DNA of 64,000 bases, from contig NZ_SWCM01000007.1 of the NCBI RefSeq assembly GCF_005116645.1, positions 124,001 to 188,000 of the forward strand, in the 5' to 3' direction. The position numbers and the translations under genes were made by a program. Shown one piece after another: positions 53,387 through 62,241 of the stretch. Positions within the stretch are counted from its first letter, which is position 1. The number at the start of each line of letters is the position of its first letter. The notes under the pieces were generated by a model, which was not told where the DNA came from, made no database searches, and saw only the letters and a program-made list of their open reading frames with translations. The DNA comes from Desulfopila sp. IMCC35006. GTDB lineage: Bacteria; Desulfobacterota; Desulfobulbia; Desulfobulbales; Desulfocapsaceae.

Positions 53387-53809
53387 ATGGTACTTAAGGC
53401 ACTGGTGGTAGATGACGATGAAATGATACTTGATATATTGGAATATATCCTAAAGTCAGACGGTTATAACATCACCAGAGCCACTGACGGAGATAAGGCT
53501 ATCAAAGTATTGAATGCTGAAGATTTTGATTTGGTCATTACCGATCTTCAAATGGGCTCAACAAGCGGACTTGACGTGATTCGGAAAACAAAAGATGTCA
53601 ATCCTGCTACGACAGTTATTATGATTACGGGAAGTTGTGACTCGTCAGATGAGATTGAGGCTTTGCATCACGGCGCCGATGATTATTTACTCAAACCATT
53701 TTCCCCAAGTGATTTGCTTATACGTATCCAGTTTCAGAAATATAAACAGTTTTTTACATCTGCACTAACCTTAGAGGGTGAACAGCGCGCAGCAAACGTG
53801 TCAGGATAA
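53387..53809 (+). CDS. Single-domain response regulator (CheY-like)
   Basis: 140 residues. Receiver domain: acidic DDDE at 9-12, phospho-acceptor Asp53 in LVITDLQMG, Thr in MITGSCDS, and KPFSPSDLLIRIQ. AAGGAGG lies nine bases before the ATG. It has no output domain, so it signals by protein contact, or shuttles phosphate. No kinase is adjacent. It lies about 470 bases before the cytidylate-kinase-like gene on the same strand. Confidence 0.9.
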   Translation: MVLKALVVDDDEMILDILEYILKSDGYNITRATDGDKAIKVLNAEDFDLVITDLQMGSTSGLDVIRKTKDVNPATTVIMITGSCDSSDEIEALHHGADDYLLKPFSPSDLLIRIQFQKYKQFFTSALTLEGEQRAANVSG

Positions 53810-54276
53810 TTTACAAAGTGTAAAACAATTTTCCAGAAACAGAATTATTGACTCATGGAGATTGGTTCCTGAGTTCTGAATATCCCCGCCTGGCATCAAA
53901 CAGGTCAACACGGACTCGCTGAAGATTGCCGGTTATGGCTTCCAAACGATCTTGACTATGACACAGCTCTTCGGGGATGTAGGAAGATGTTTGAGCAACC
54001 ATTGGAATAACGCTGTTCCAATGAGTTTACAAGGTGCAAAGAAGACTGACTCCGGTCTTCCAGCTATCAATACGCTTGTTATAGCCAACAAGCGGGAGGC
54101 ACAAGCCCCTCATCTTGCATTTCGAACTATGCAACCACTTTGTTTTGTTGCAATACTACGTTCATCCACCATTCTTGACACAGAAGCGCCTAAGTGCTCA
54201 TTTAGGATGGCATGTTATTTGCTGCAATGTTTTCGAAACATGGTGGTTGGAAAGTTCACAAAAAAGGATATTCGAG
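53810..54276. other. 467-base stretch without a supported gene
   Basis: A frame open from 54115 joins the kinase-like gene but its first 54 codons look non-coding. Nothing else is supported. Confidence 0.4.
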
Positions 54277-54948
54277 ATGCGGTCAATTGCAATTTTCCCC
54301 TGTCGCTACACCTATGGAGCATCAATTCTCGGTGAGTTATCAGCGCATTTGCATCTGAAGATGTATACCGACGACATGCTCTTTTCAGATGTGTCGGGGC
54401 AGTTCGGGATCTCAGCAGAAGAATTAAAAGAATTTATATGTGGGCCAATTTCAACATTACGTCGGTACCTGCTGAAGAGGAGAAGATATGTCAACCTTCT
54501 CCAGTGTTCTCTGGATGCTCAAAGGAGATATACGACCAACCGGCGATTGTACTACGGTCTGCATACTTCTCTTCTCGATTACACAAAGGACCGGGTTATC
54601 AAGGTTCTTATATTCGATGACGAAGAACACCGGGTGAAAAGAGCCATGCAACAGGAAGGCATTTCGGAAAAAGTAGCCAGAAAACATATTCAGAGACATG
54701 ATAAAATGGTTTCCAACTGGACTAGGTTTCTATTTTCTAAAGAAGCATACGACCATTCACTATACGATGTTGTAATTCCTGTGAATAACAAATATCCTCT
54801 CGACATAACTACAGAAATTATTCAACTTTTTAAGACTGTTAATAGTTTGAAGACCTCGTTTCAGACACAGGATACCCTTTGTTCTTCATCCTTAAGAGAT
54901 GTTCATCCTAAAACCCTAGCAACACAAAAAGCCCTGTTTGCCATTTGA
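54277..54948 (+). CDS. Cytidylate-kinase-like family protein
   Basis: 223 residues from the ATG at 54277, which has AAGGA eight bases upstream. MRSIAIFPCRYTYGASILGEL and MYTDDMLFSDVSGQFGISAEEL resemble the cytidylate kinase-like family (PF13189), including a degenerate P-loop region at the N-terminus and the kinase-type lid segment (HRVKRAMQQEGISEKVARKHIQRHDK). Such proteins are common in deltaproteobacteria beside transporters and stress genes, with unknown substrates. The canonical GxxGxGKS is not intact (YTYGASI), so activity is doubtful. Confidence 0.72.
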   Translation: MRSIAIFPCRYTYGASILGELSAHLHLKMYTDDMLFSDVSGQFGISAEELKEFICGPISTLRRYLLKRRRYVNLLQCSLDAQRRYTTNRRLYYGLHTSLLDYTKDRVIKVLIFDDEEHRVKRAMQQEGISEKVARKHIQRHDKMVSNWTRFLFSKEAYDHSLYDVVIPVNNKYPLDITTEIIQLFKTVNSLKTSFQTQDTLCSSSLRDVHPKTLATQKALFAI

Positions 54949-55321
54949 AAACCAAGATTGCCCTGAGAACAAAAAAAAATTTGAATCCCAGATTGTTCAG
55001 ACCATCAATAATTTTAATTGCTCCATTTCTGACCATCTTCGGCGTTAATACTACTTTCATCTCTTCCTGGGTCACTGGTTGAGATTGTCAGGTCAAACCA
55101 TCCAAGATGGCAATATAACTCAAACCTAATAGATCTACTGTGGAGATACACAAGAAGGTGCCTCAAAAACCTAACAACAAAAAAGCAATTTGAGATTAGA
55201 GCTTAGTCCATGAAAATCTCAAACAAGCGATTGTCCGATTAAGTTGAAAGTTGAAAACGAAATGTGTCGGATTGAGTGAGGATTTCTACACATCCTGTGA
55301 TTGAGTTGCGGTATTCATTCG
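54949..55321. other. 373-base stretch without a supported gene
   Basis: Between the convergent kinase-like and Fic genes. No clear terminator or gene; one GCTCCATTT motif near 55020. Confidence 0.35.
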
Positions 55322-56488
55322 CTAAACCCTGGGTGTATTCAAGTCCATGCTTTCTTTATCTTGCTTGCCCTGGAAGGGGGAAAGATCCAGAGTATAGCGG
55401 GTGCTTTTGAGCTGACCGGTTTTTGTAAAGATCCCTTTGCTCGTCAGGTCTTGTAAGTCTCTTGTCGCTGTTGCTGAGGGTGATTTTGTTATTGCTCGGT
55501 AATTTTTGGCACTGAATCCACCTTGAAAGCCTTTCGGTCCCTCCAGTAGTATCCGGTTGATCACTTTTAATTGGCGAGGGTTGAGATTCTCTTTGTGAGT
55601 ATCGAAAAATTTTGCTTTGGTTATGATGAAATCAACTTGCTTTATGGTTTGTTTTTGGGCGTTGATAATGGTTTTCCCAAAATAAATAAGCCAGTTTGTC
55701 ACGTCATTTCCTGTACTCTGGGCTGCCAGCTCTTCGTAATATTCTCTTTTCCTATCGTCAATGGTTGAAGAAAGTGCAATGAGTGTCGGCTGGCCCATAT
55801 TTTGTGATAATGATTTTTCAACTATGCCCCGCCCGATCCGTCCGTTTCCGTCCTCGAAAGGATGGATTGAAACAAAGTAGATATGAGAAATCCCTGCCCG
55901 AACCAATGGGGGCAAAGGTTCTTTCCCGCCAGGGGCTGATTTGTTGAACCAAGCTATGAATTTCTCCATTTCCTTTGGAACAGCGGCAGACGGGGGAGCT
56001 TCAAAATGGACTGTTGGTTTATCGTATCGCCCGGACACAACCTGCATTGCTTCCTTGTGGGTTCGATATTTTCCTATCTCTATGTTTCTTCGGCCGGACA
56101 TCAACATTTCATGCCAATTGCAGAGAGTCTTTCCTGTCAATGGTGAATCATAATTGGTGAATATATCTTTCATCATTTCAGCGATCCCGGCTTCCGCCGG
56201 TTTTACCCTGTGATGATCGGCTATTCCCAAACCGAATTCTCTCCTGATAGAGGACTGCAGGCTTTCCCGGTCTAAAAATTCTCCCTCAATTTCAGAGGTT
56301 TTGATGGCTTCATTACATACAAGTTCAACGATTAAGTCGTTTTGGTCTTCACGTGAAAGATGCCTGGCTATGCCAAGCGAAAAACCGGATTGCCTTGAAT
56401 ATTCTCGTTCTAATTTCTCGATTTCACTGTTATCATAGGTGAAATTCCCCCAATCATCTTTTTGCCAGTTCCATTTTCTTCGTGTCAT
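55322..56488 (-). CDS. Fic family AMP-transferase-like protein
   Basis: 388 residues. The Fic motif HPFEDGNGRIGR starts at His209 with all catalytic residues. An inhibitory helix motif TSEIEG (64-69) lies N-terminal to it, placing the protein in class II Fic. The N-terminal 100 residues match a DUF4172-type domain and the C-terminus holds a winged-helix segment (NYRAITKSPSATATRDLQDLTSKGIF). Fic proteins attach AMP or other nucleotide parts to target hydroxyls. The wHTH suggests DNA binding or autoregulation. Alone in the accessory region; could be a toxin-like or regulatory factor. Confidence 0.93.
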   Translation of the reverse strand: MTRRKWNWQKDDWGNFTYDNSEIEKLEREYSRQSGFSLGIARHLSREDQNDLIVELVCNEAIKTSEIEGEFLDRESLQSSIRREFGLGIADHHRVKPAEAGIAEMMKDIFTNYDSPLTGKTLCNWHEMLMSGRRNIEIGKYRTHKEAMQVVSGRYDKPTVHFEAPPSAAVPKEMEKFIAWFNKSAPGGKEPLPPLVRAGISHIYFVSIHPFEDGNGRIGRGIVEKSLSQNMGQPTLIALSSTIDDRKREYYEELAAQSTGNDVTNWLIYFGKTIINAQKQTIKQVDFIITKAKFFDTHKENLNPRQLKVINRILLEGPKGFQGGFSAKNYRAITKSPSATATRDLQDLTSKGIFTKTGQLKSTRYTLDLSPFQGKQDKESMDLNTPRV

Positions 56489-56613
56489 GATCTATAAAAC
56501 CTCCTTTTATAGATCATTATACTTCATGTTGTGATTTGTAAAAGCATATTTATTAGCTCATGGGCACTATGAAGCGAAGTTGTGGGCAATGAGAAAAAAT
56601 GAAAAAACGATTC

Positions 56614-56649
56614 AGCGTTTAAGGCATGCATGCCTTAGACGCTTTTTTT
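56614..56649 (+). terminator. Rho-independent terminator
   Basis: AGCGTTTAAGGCATG pairs with CATGCCTTAGACGCT (one G-U), followed by seven T. The centre is the palindrome GCATGC, giving a small loop. The transcript it ends is not identified. Confidence 0.65.
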
Positions 56650-57052
56650 CGTTTTAAATGTTTTGTTGTAGAACTTTATGCAGGTTGGCAGCGAGGAGCA
56701 TGCGCGAGCATCCTTGGTCGGATTACCTTGTGGGGTCGAAATATTCGACATGCCGGCGCTCGTCGGCAATGCAGTTAAAAAGCAGATTTTCTTATTCAAT
56801 TTACTTTGTAAAAGTCGAGGAATAATTTTTTGTTGGGAAGTATTGTCTTGGTACAGGTACAGGTGTTTCAATTATTGTTTGAACCCAGCTTCCGTCGACC
56901 TTGTACGAACACTGGCACCGAACAGGCCTGAGCTTTTGCATCCGCTTTCGTGCATTATCTTCACAGCACAAAAGGTCAAGAAAGGAGATACAGCGAAGAA
57001 GGAATCTTCGCATTGATTGTTCATAGTGCTTAGATGTAGCAGTTTAGCATCG

Positions 57053-57080
57053 AAGAGGCATTTAGCATGCAATGCCTCTT
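57053..57080. repeat. Inverted repeat before the SLC13 permease gene
   Basis: AAGAGGCATT (57053-57062) and AATGCCTCTT (57071-57080) pair perfectly around TAGCATGC, 60 bases before the permease start. Operator or leader hairpin. Confidence 0.4.
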
Positions 57081-57139
57081 ACCATGGAAAGATGAAGCAC
57101 GCAGATAAAGCCTCTGCTCTAAGAGAATTCAGGTGAAAT

Positions 57140-58975
57140 ATGAGCCTTCCCTTGCCGCCAAACCCGCATACTGTTTTTGTCTTACTGTTGACGTTGTTTG
57201 CGCTTTTTCTATTTAGTCGTGAGAAAATACCTCTCGAATCGTCGAGTCTTTTTATTCTGGTTGCCCTCAGTGTGGGGTTCGAAGTTTTTCCATACCACGC
57301 AGATGATAAGACAGTCCTGCATGCGATAGATTTTTTTTCCGGTTTCGGCAATGAGGCTCTTGTTGCCGTCTGTGCTCTCATGATTGCAGGGCAGGGGATT
57401 TTGCGTACTGGGGGGCTGGAGCCTGTGGGTCGCATTCTGGCCAAGCTCTGGAAAATCAATCCCAGCCTGTCCTTGCTGCTGACATTATTGCTCGGTGCGT
57501 TTATCAGTGCCTTTATCAACAACGTGCCTGTCGTGGTGCTGCTGTTGCCTGTTCTCATAAGTGTTTCCTTGAAGACTCAGTCTCCAGCTTCAGCTGTCTT
57601 GATGCCTATGGGATTTTCCACCCTGGTGGGTGGTACCTGCACAAGTATTGGCACGTCAACGAACCTGCTTGTCGTTTCGGTTGCCGCGGAGATGGGGCTT
57701 GAAAAGTTTGGAATGTTCGATTTCCTGGTGCCTGCCGTCATCGCCGGAAGCGTGGGGATTATGTATCTTTGGCTTGTTGCGCCTCGCTTGATCGCCAAAC
57801 GCGACCTTGCTATTACAGATAGTTCGCCAAGGATTTTTGCGGCGCATTTAGCGGTGTTAAAGGATAGCCCGATTGTTGGCGTGCCTCTGTCAAAAGCCGT
57901 GGCGCTGACTGATGGAAAAATGAAGGTTGCAGCCGTAGAGCGGGGAGAAGAGAAACTGTTTACCCAGCCGGGGCTTGTTTTGCATGCCGGGGATCACCTG
58001 GTATTGCTGGACACCCCTGTTCACCTCAAAGAGTATGAAAAAATTCTCAAGGGTACTCTTTATCCGGCGGATGCCGAAGATGTCCCAATTGATGAAGATC
58101 ACCCACTGGAGGCGAGAGATCAACAGCTTGCCGAAGTTGTCATCATAGAGGGCTCGCAACTCAACGGCAGTACTCTCAGCAACCACCGATTTGCCGAGCG
58201 GTACGGTCTGATCACGCTGGCTCTCCATCGTACAGGCAGGCAACTTCAGCAACTTCAGGAAGAAATTAGCGATATTCGACTGATGGTTGGGGATATTCTC
58301 CTGGTGCAGGGGCCCCGTGAGCAGATCTCGGAACTCAAGAAGCGTTCAGAGGTGCTTGTTCTTGACGCCACGGTGGACTTGCCCTTTTCTAAAAAAGCAC
58401 CGCTCGCCATGTTTATAATGAAGGGTATCATACTCACAGCCGCGTTCGGCTTGCTTCCCATTGCCATTAGTGCCACTCTGGGGGCATTGCTGATGATTAT
58501 TACCGGCTGTTTGAGCTGGCGTGATGCCACCAGGGCTTTGAGTGCTCAGGTTGTCCTGATAGTGGTTGCCAGTCTGGCGCTGGGGATGGCAATGCTCGAA
58601 ACGGGAGGGGCGGAATATCTTGGCTCGATCTTTGTCGCTCTTGCTGGAAACGCTTCACCTGCTCTTGTCATCAGCGGACTGATGCTGATGATGGCGGTAT
58701 TGACTAATATTATATCCAATAACGCGACAGCTGTTATCGGCACCCCCGTAGCTATTTCCATTGCAAGTCAGATGGGACAACCACCTGAACCCTTCGTGCT
58801 GGCAGTGCTGTTTGGGGCAAATATGAGCTATGCCACCCCCATGGCCTACAAGACCAATCTTTTGGTTATGAGCGCCGGGGAATATACGTTTGCTGAATTT
58901 CTCAAGGTTGGAATTCCTCTCGTTTTTATAATGTGGGCCATGTTTTCATTTTTGCTGCCGTGGCTTTATCTGTAG
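57140..58975 (+). CDS. SLC13/CitM-type permease with two TrkA-C (RCK) domains
   Basis: 611 residues. About five N-terminal helices, then two TrkA-C domains in the cytoplasmic loop (near 235-320 and 330-410), and more helices to the end. The conserved NNVPVVVLLLPVL and GGTCTSIGTSTNLLV segments in the first half, and NIISNNATAVIGTPVAI and MSYATPMAYKTNLLV in the second, are typical of SLC13/DASS-type anion carriers. Substrates in the family include sulfate, thiosulfate and dicarboxylates; sulfate uptake would suit a sulfate reducer but is inference. A universal stress protein gene converges from downstream. Confidence 0.9.
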   Translation: MSLPLPPNPHTVFVLLLTLFALFLFSREKIPLESSSLFILVALSVGFEVFPYHADDKTVLHAIDFFSGFGNEALVAVCALMIAGQGILRTGGLEPVGRILAKLWKINPSLSLLLTLLLGAFISAFINNVPVVVLLLPVLISVSLKTQSPASAVLMPMGFSTLVGGTCTSIGTSTNLLVVSVAAEMGLEKFGMFDFLVPAVIAGSVGIMYLWLVAPRLIAKRDLAITDSSPRIFAAHLAVLKDSPIVGVPLSKAVALTDGKMKVAAVERGEEKLFTQPGLVLHAGDHLVLLDTPVHLKEYEKILKGTLYPADAEDVPIDEDHPLEARDQQLAEVVIIEGSQLNGSTLSNHRFAERYGLITLALHRTGRQLQQLQEEISDIRLMVGDILLVQGPREQISELKKRSEVLVLDATVDLPFSKKAPLAMFIMKGIILTAAFGLLPIAISATLGALLMIITGCLSWRDATRALSAQVVLIVVASLALGMAMLETGGAEYLGSIFVALAGNASPALVISGLMLMMAVLTNIISNNATAVIGTPVAISIASQMGQPPEPFVLAVLFGANMSYATPMAYKTNLLVMSAGEYTFAEFLKVGIPLVFIMWAMFSFLLPWLYL

Positions 58976-59374
58976 TTTGGCGCAAGATGCGGGGTAAGCT
59001 CACAGGGAGAGGCGTATCGTTTTTCAAGCAGAAGCATCTTGTTTGCCTGCTGGTAACTTATAAAATCAAGTCATTCTGTAAACAGGGTAAGAAGAGTCCA
59101 TCAGGAAGAGACATGATTGTGCTTCCCGAGCTCGATGCTACTGGTTCTGGAAAGACAAAGGGTCTTTTCTCCGGGCCACACAATATTTTTCTTTGTTGTG
59201 TGTTCCTTGACCCCTTGCCGGGAAACAAACAAGCGGTTCTTCCTTTTTAAGGGTGTAACCGCTTGTTTGTTTCTGGTCGTGTTCTGCTTTCTGATGGTTC
59301 AACGGTCGGCTTTAACATCCCTCGGATGAAAAAAGAATTCCGTGTGGTGAGGTTTGATTTTTTGCCGATTTTAT
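58976..59374. other. 399-base intergenic region between permease and usp genes
   Basis: Contains the long inverted repeat 59222-59273. No gene supported. Confidence 0.4.
59222..59273. terminator. Long inverted repeat / probable bidirectional terminator
   Basis: GAAACAAACAAGCGGTT (59222-59238) pairs perfectly over 17 bp with its complement at 59257-59273; the loop is 18 bases. It lies between two convergent genes. The U-rich arm can supply a U-run, so termination is plausible. Confidence 0.55.
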
Positions 59375-59893
59375 TCAAGAAAGGCTCGCAGGTACAACCA
59401 GGACTGGGACTTTCGACTTTTTAAGAACTGATTTAATATTTTTGCCGACTGAGATTCCGGACAACAATCCTTCGCTGGCACCCATGACAATCAGGTCGCA
59501 TTGGAACTCTGTCGCCTGCTTGAGGATGACTCCGACAGTATCTCCTTCTTTGACTACAATTTCATAATTGGGGATTACGTAGTTTTCGTCCTCTTTTTTG
59601 TTTTCCTTGCAGAATTCACTGAGCACAGTCCGCACCATCTGCTTTGGTGTTACTTTGCCGACAAGAGCGTGCTTGGCTTCTTCCTTGTTGTTTTTTAATA
59701 TTTGCTGCCAGTTTTCTTGCCCAAAGAGGCTCGACACATATCCTTCATAGCTGTTGGAAGGTCCCTCCATGACATGAAGTAAAATAAGTTTTGCATCAAA
59801 CTGAACCGCCAGCATGGCGGCTTGTTTGAAAGCCGCGCGGCTGGCCAGGGATAGATTTGATGTAAACAGGATTGTTTTGTATTGATTCGACAT
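59375..59893 (-). CDS. Universal stress protein (UspA family)
   Basis: 172 residues, a Usp domain with an insertion near 50-105. The nucleotide-binding C-terminus GASEGLLSGISVGKNIKSVLKKSKVPVLVV follows the G-x2-G-x9-G(S/T)-like pattern with changes, so ATP binding is possible but not certain. Usp proteins often pair with SLC13/TrkA-C transporters, as here (the permease gene converges on it). Role: stress adaptation, or control of the transporter. Confidence 0.9.
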   Translation of the reverse strand: MSNQYKTILFTSNLSLASRAAFKQAAMLAVQFDAKLILLHVMEGPSNSYEGYVSSLFGQENWQQILKNNKEEAKHALVGKVTPKQMVRTVLSEFCKENKKEDENYVIPNYEIVVKEGDTVGVILKQATEFQCDLIVMGASEGLLSGISVGKNIKSVLKKSKVPVLVVPASLS

Positions 59894-60317
59894 AATAAGC
59901 TATTCCTCATTGAAGCGAAGCGCATCAAAGATGCAGTTGTTGTGGTTGCCCAACCTTCATAATATGAATAAAAGGCGCGGTTGCCACCGATATGTGGCTG
60001 CCAGGGCGATATTCCCAGGATTTGTGTAAAATATATCGACTAAGACAGAATAACAACAGGAATTGCGCTGTTGCCGTTTTTGCCGATTTTTTTATGTGGC
60101 TTTCAGATGGATCGTCAGAGCATTTATCTATGGGGAAATCTGTGCCGGTGCAGGGCGTTTTGGACATCACCGGTTTGAAATAATTCGGTGGCCACGCTTT
60201 CCGGCACGGGCGGAAAAACGGTGCAAACACCTGTGCGCAAGGTGATTGCACCGGTGCTATTTATTTGATGTAAGGCCAGTAATTTTTAAACGTGCCGATA
60301 TGCATTTACCCCTGCAG
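59894..60317. other. Intergenic region upstream of usp
   Basis: Promoter region of the usp gene and 3' flank of the psp cluster. Short frames exist without ribosome sites. No gene supported. Confidence 0.4.
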
Positions 60318-60488
60318 CTAAAATCGGTAGTGGCTGTTGTGTCCATAGTCAGCGGGGGAGGATTGTGTTTCCTCCCAAATGGTAAGCGGGGCCGGATGCT
60401 GTGTATCGGTGTAGAAAAGCACGTTTCTTATTTCGGCAATCACAAAAACAATGAAGAGCAGCATAAGACAATGCATGATTTGTGACAT
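60318..60488 (-). CDS. Possible small membrane protein at the end of the psp cluster
   Basis: 56 residues from the ATG at 60488, which has GGAGG five bases upstream. A single hydrophobic helix (MHCLMLLFIVFVIAEI) is followed by a polar tail. It is on the same strand as pspABC, 180 bases after pspC. It resembles small psp-associated membrane proteins only in outline; I cannot name a family. Evidence is the ribosome site plus the helix. Confidence 0.4.
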   Translation of the reverse strand: MSQIMHCLMLLFIVFVIAEIRNVLFYTDTQHPAPLTIWEETQSSPADYGHNSHYRF

Positions 60489-60668
60489 GGCGTCCTCCAT
60501 GGGGCATGAGATAACTGAAGTATGACTTCTGTCGTTCTCACAAGCAACAAGCTTGTCCTTCAGCTGAAACTGATAATGCCGAAATGGAAAAAAACCATTG
60601 CAAGCCTGGGTTTTTACGATGGTATATAGCTCTAAAACGTGCTTTTGAGTCTGCTCCGTATCGCTTTT

Positions 60669-61049
60669 TTACGAGCGAAACCGCCGTTCCCATTCGTATT
60701 CACGGCCGGTAACCTTGTCTTCCATGCCGCGGATTCTTCGTTCCAGATCGTCAAATTTTTTTCTGAGACGCTGCGCGGCTGTTTTGGGCGAGTGCACGTA
60801 GCTGTCGTAAAACTCTCGCTCTCCTTCGCTTTCAATAGGTTTAACCGGTTTAGGTTTCATGAAAAAGGCTGCCACCAGGTAGACGCCTATGACCGGCCAG
60901 AAGCCACTGAAAATAAAAACCACAACCAGCGCTATTCTCACCCAAAAAACAGAAAGGTCGAAATATTCGGCGATTCCCCTGCATACGCCCAGGAAAACAC
61001 CATCTCGCGAGCGGTAGATGCCGCCTTGTTTTTCGTAATATCTTGTCAT
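60669..61049 (-). CDS. pspC: Phage shock protein C (PspC domain)
   Basis: 126 residues. The PspC domain (1-65) is complete: GGIYRSRDGVFLGVCRGIAEYFDLSVFWVRIALVV and one strong membrane helix GFWPVIGVYLVAAFFMKP. The tail is highly charged and coiled-coil-like (RLRKKFDDLERRIRGMEDKV). With PspB it senses membrane stress and sequesters PspA from PspF. ATGA overlap with pspB shows translational coupling. Confidence 0.93.
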   Translation of the reverse strand: MTRYYEKQGGIYRSRDGVFLGVCRGIAEYFDLSVFWVRIALVVVFIFSGFWPVIGVYLVAAFFMKPKPVKPIESEGEREFYDSYVHSPKTAAQRLRKKFDDLERRIRGMEDKVTGREYEWERRFRS

Positions 61050-61291
61050 TTTTTATACCTGTCCTTTTCCTGGTCTTCTGTTAAAATTGTCTCCAGGGAC
61101 TCGATTCTGGCTTCCAGTTTTTCCAGTCCTTGATAGAGCTCCTGGATGATCTTTGCTTCTTCGCTGTCAATGGCTCCACTGGAACGCCGGTTGCTGCGAG
61201 TTTTGAAAATTATTAATATCGTCCCGCAGATAAGCGTCGCTAAAGCGACAAGAGAGCCAAAAACTATGGTAACGATAATGATATTGAGCAT
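61046..61291 (-). CDS. pspB: Phage shock protein B
   Basis: 81 residues. N-terminal membrane helix (MLNIIIVTIVFGSLVALATLICGTILIIF) then a cytoplasmic helix with leucine heptads (EAKIIQELYQGLEKLEARIESLETIL), the PspB layout. The start at 61291 has GGAG ten bases upstream. It overlaps pspC by four bases and follows pspA by about 90 bases. Works with PspC as membrane-stress sensor. Confidence 0.85.
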   Translation of the reverse strand: MLNIIIVTIVFGSLVALATLICGTILIIFKTRSNRRSSGAIDSEEAKIIQELYQGLEKLEARIESLETILTEDQEKDRYKK

Positions 61292-61380
61292 GTTGTGGTA
61301 ACTCCGATCCAGCGGTCTGGGGTATGCAGGGTTCCTCTTGAAGACATCCGGCACTGTTTGCCGGAAAGGACACAAAGAGC

Positions 61381-62058
61381 TTAAATATTTTCTCTCTGTG
61401 GGCTGTCCTGGGCAGCTTTGATCCTGGCGAGTTCATTCTCAATCTCGTCATCTGAAGCGAGATTGTCAAATTCTTCTTCGACTGTCGGTCTGTTCGGCAT
61501 ATTCACCATTTCCGCCTCTGCCTCCATCTGTTCGATTCTACTTTCCAGTTTGTCGAATCGGGCCATGGTGTCGCTGTTGCTGCTGCGCCTTATCTCCTCC
61601 TGGGCTCGTTTTTTTCCGGTTGCGCGCTTGTGACGCTGTACGAGGACTCGTTTTTTTTCCTTGGCGTTATTGAGTTTACTCTCCAGCTCGCAGATGTCAT
61701 CCTGGTATTGGGCAATGAGTCCGCTGTATTCGGCCAGTTCGCTTTCGAGGGCTGCCGTTACGGTGGCAAAGCGCCTTTTTTCAATCAGTGCCTCCCGGGC
61801 GAGGTTGTCCCGACCTTTAGCCACGGCCAGGTTGGCCCGATTCGCCCAAAGGTCCATTTTACCCTGCATTTCATCGAGTTTTCTCTCGACTTTTTTCCGG
61901 CCGGCAATGACGCCGGCGCATGATGACTTCAGCTCGATAAGCGTATCTTCCATTTCATGGATCATCAACTTAATCATTTTCTCGGGATCTTCCGCTTTGT
62001 CGAGCATGGAGTTGATGTTTGCACTGATTATGTCACTGAAACGGGTGAATATTCCCAT
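61381..62058 (-). CDS. pspA: Phage shock protein A
   Basis: 225 residues, ESCRT-III-like coiled-coil protein. It begins MGIFTRFSDIISANINSMLDKAEDPEKMIKLMIHEMEDTL and continues with long heptad helices to about 185. It coats and protects stressed inner membrane and also inhibits PspF. First gene of pspABC, transcribed from the sigma-54 promoter at 62108-62123 and divergent from pspF, as in enterobacteria. Confidence 0.95.
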   Translation of the reverse strand: MGIFTRFSDIISANINSMLDKAEDPEKMIKLMIHEMEDTLIELKSSCAGVIAGRKKVERKLDEMQGKMDLWANRANLAVAKGRDNLAREALIEKRRFATVTAALESELAEYSGLIAQYQDDICELESKLNNAKEKKRVLVQRHKRATGKKRAQEEIRRSSNSDTMARFDKLESRIEQMEAEAEMVNMPNRPTVEEEFDNLASDDEIENELARIKAAQDSPQRENI

Positions 62059-62107
62059 GTCCTTCCTCCTGAGTTGTAAGTGAGTTGTGGTGTTCTGGCT
62101 TGGTTAA

Positions 62108-62123
62108 AGCAGGATGCGTGCCG
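62108..62123 (-). promoter_or_regulatory. Sigma-54 promoter of pspABC
   Basis: On the minus strand CGGCAC-GCATC-CTGCT keeps the GG and GC at the right spacing of the -24/-12 consensus. It lies 50 bases before the pspA ATG, with the gene for the activator PspF immediately divergent. Confidence 0.75.
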
Positions 62124-62241
62124 GTTGTTGAAAAAATTAAAAAGTTCGAAAAATTAAGGTGTTGGCGACTTGAATAATTTTTCGATTTAATATAAAATTG
62201 CCTGTAGTTAGTTTTTAAAACCAATAAATGGTAAATTTGAC

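Larger units (their letters stand above)
56489..57139. other. 651-base intergenic region with terminators and a possible transposase tail
   Basis: Upstream of the SLC13 permease. It contains terminator 56614-56649 and inverted repeat 57053-57080. A minus-strand frame near 56670-56800 (RMLLAANLHKVL) faintly resembles a transposase C-terminus, but no more can be supported. Confidence 0.3.
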
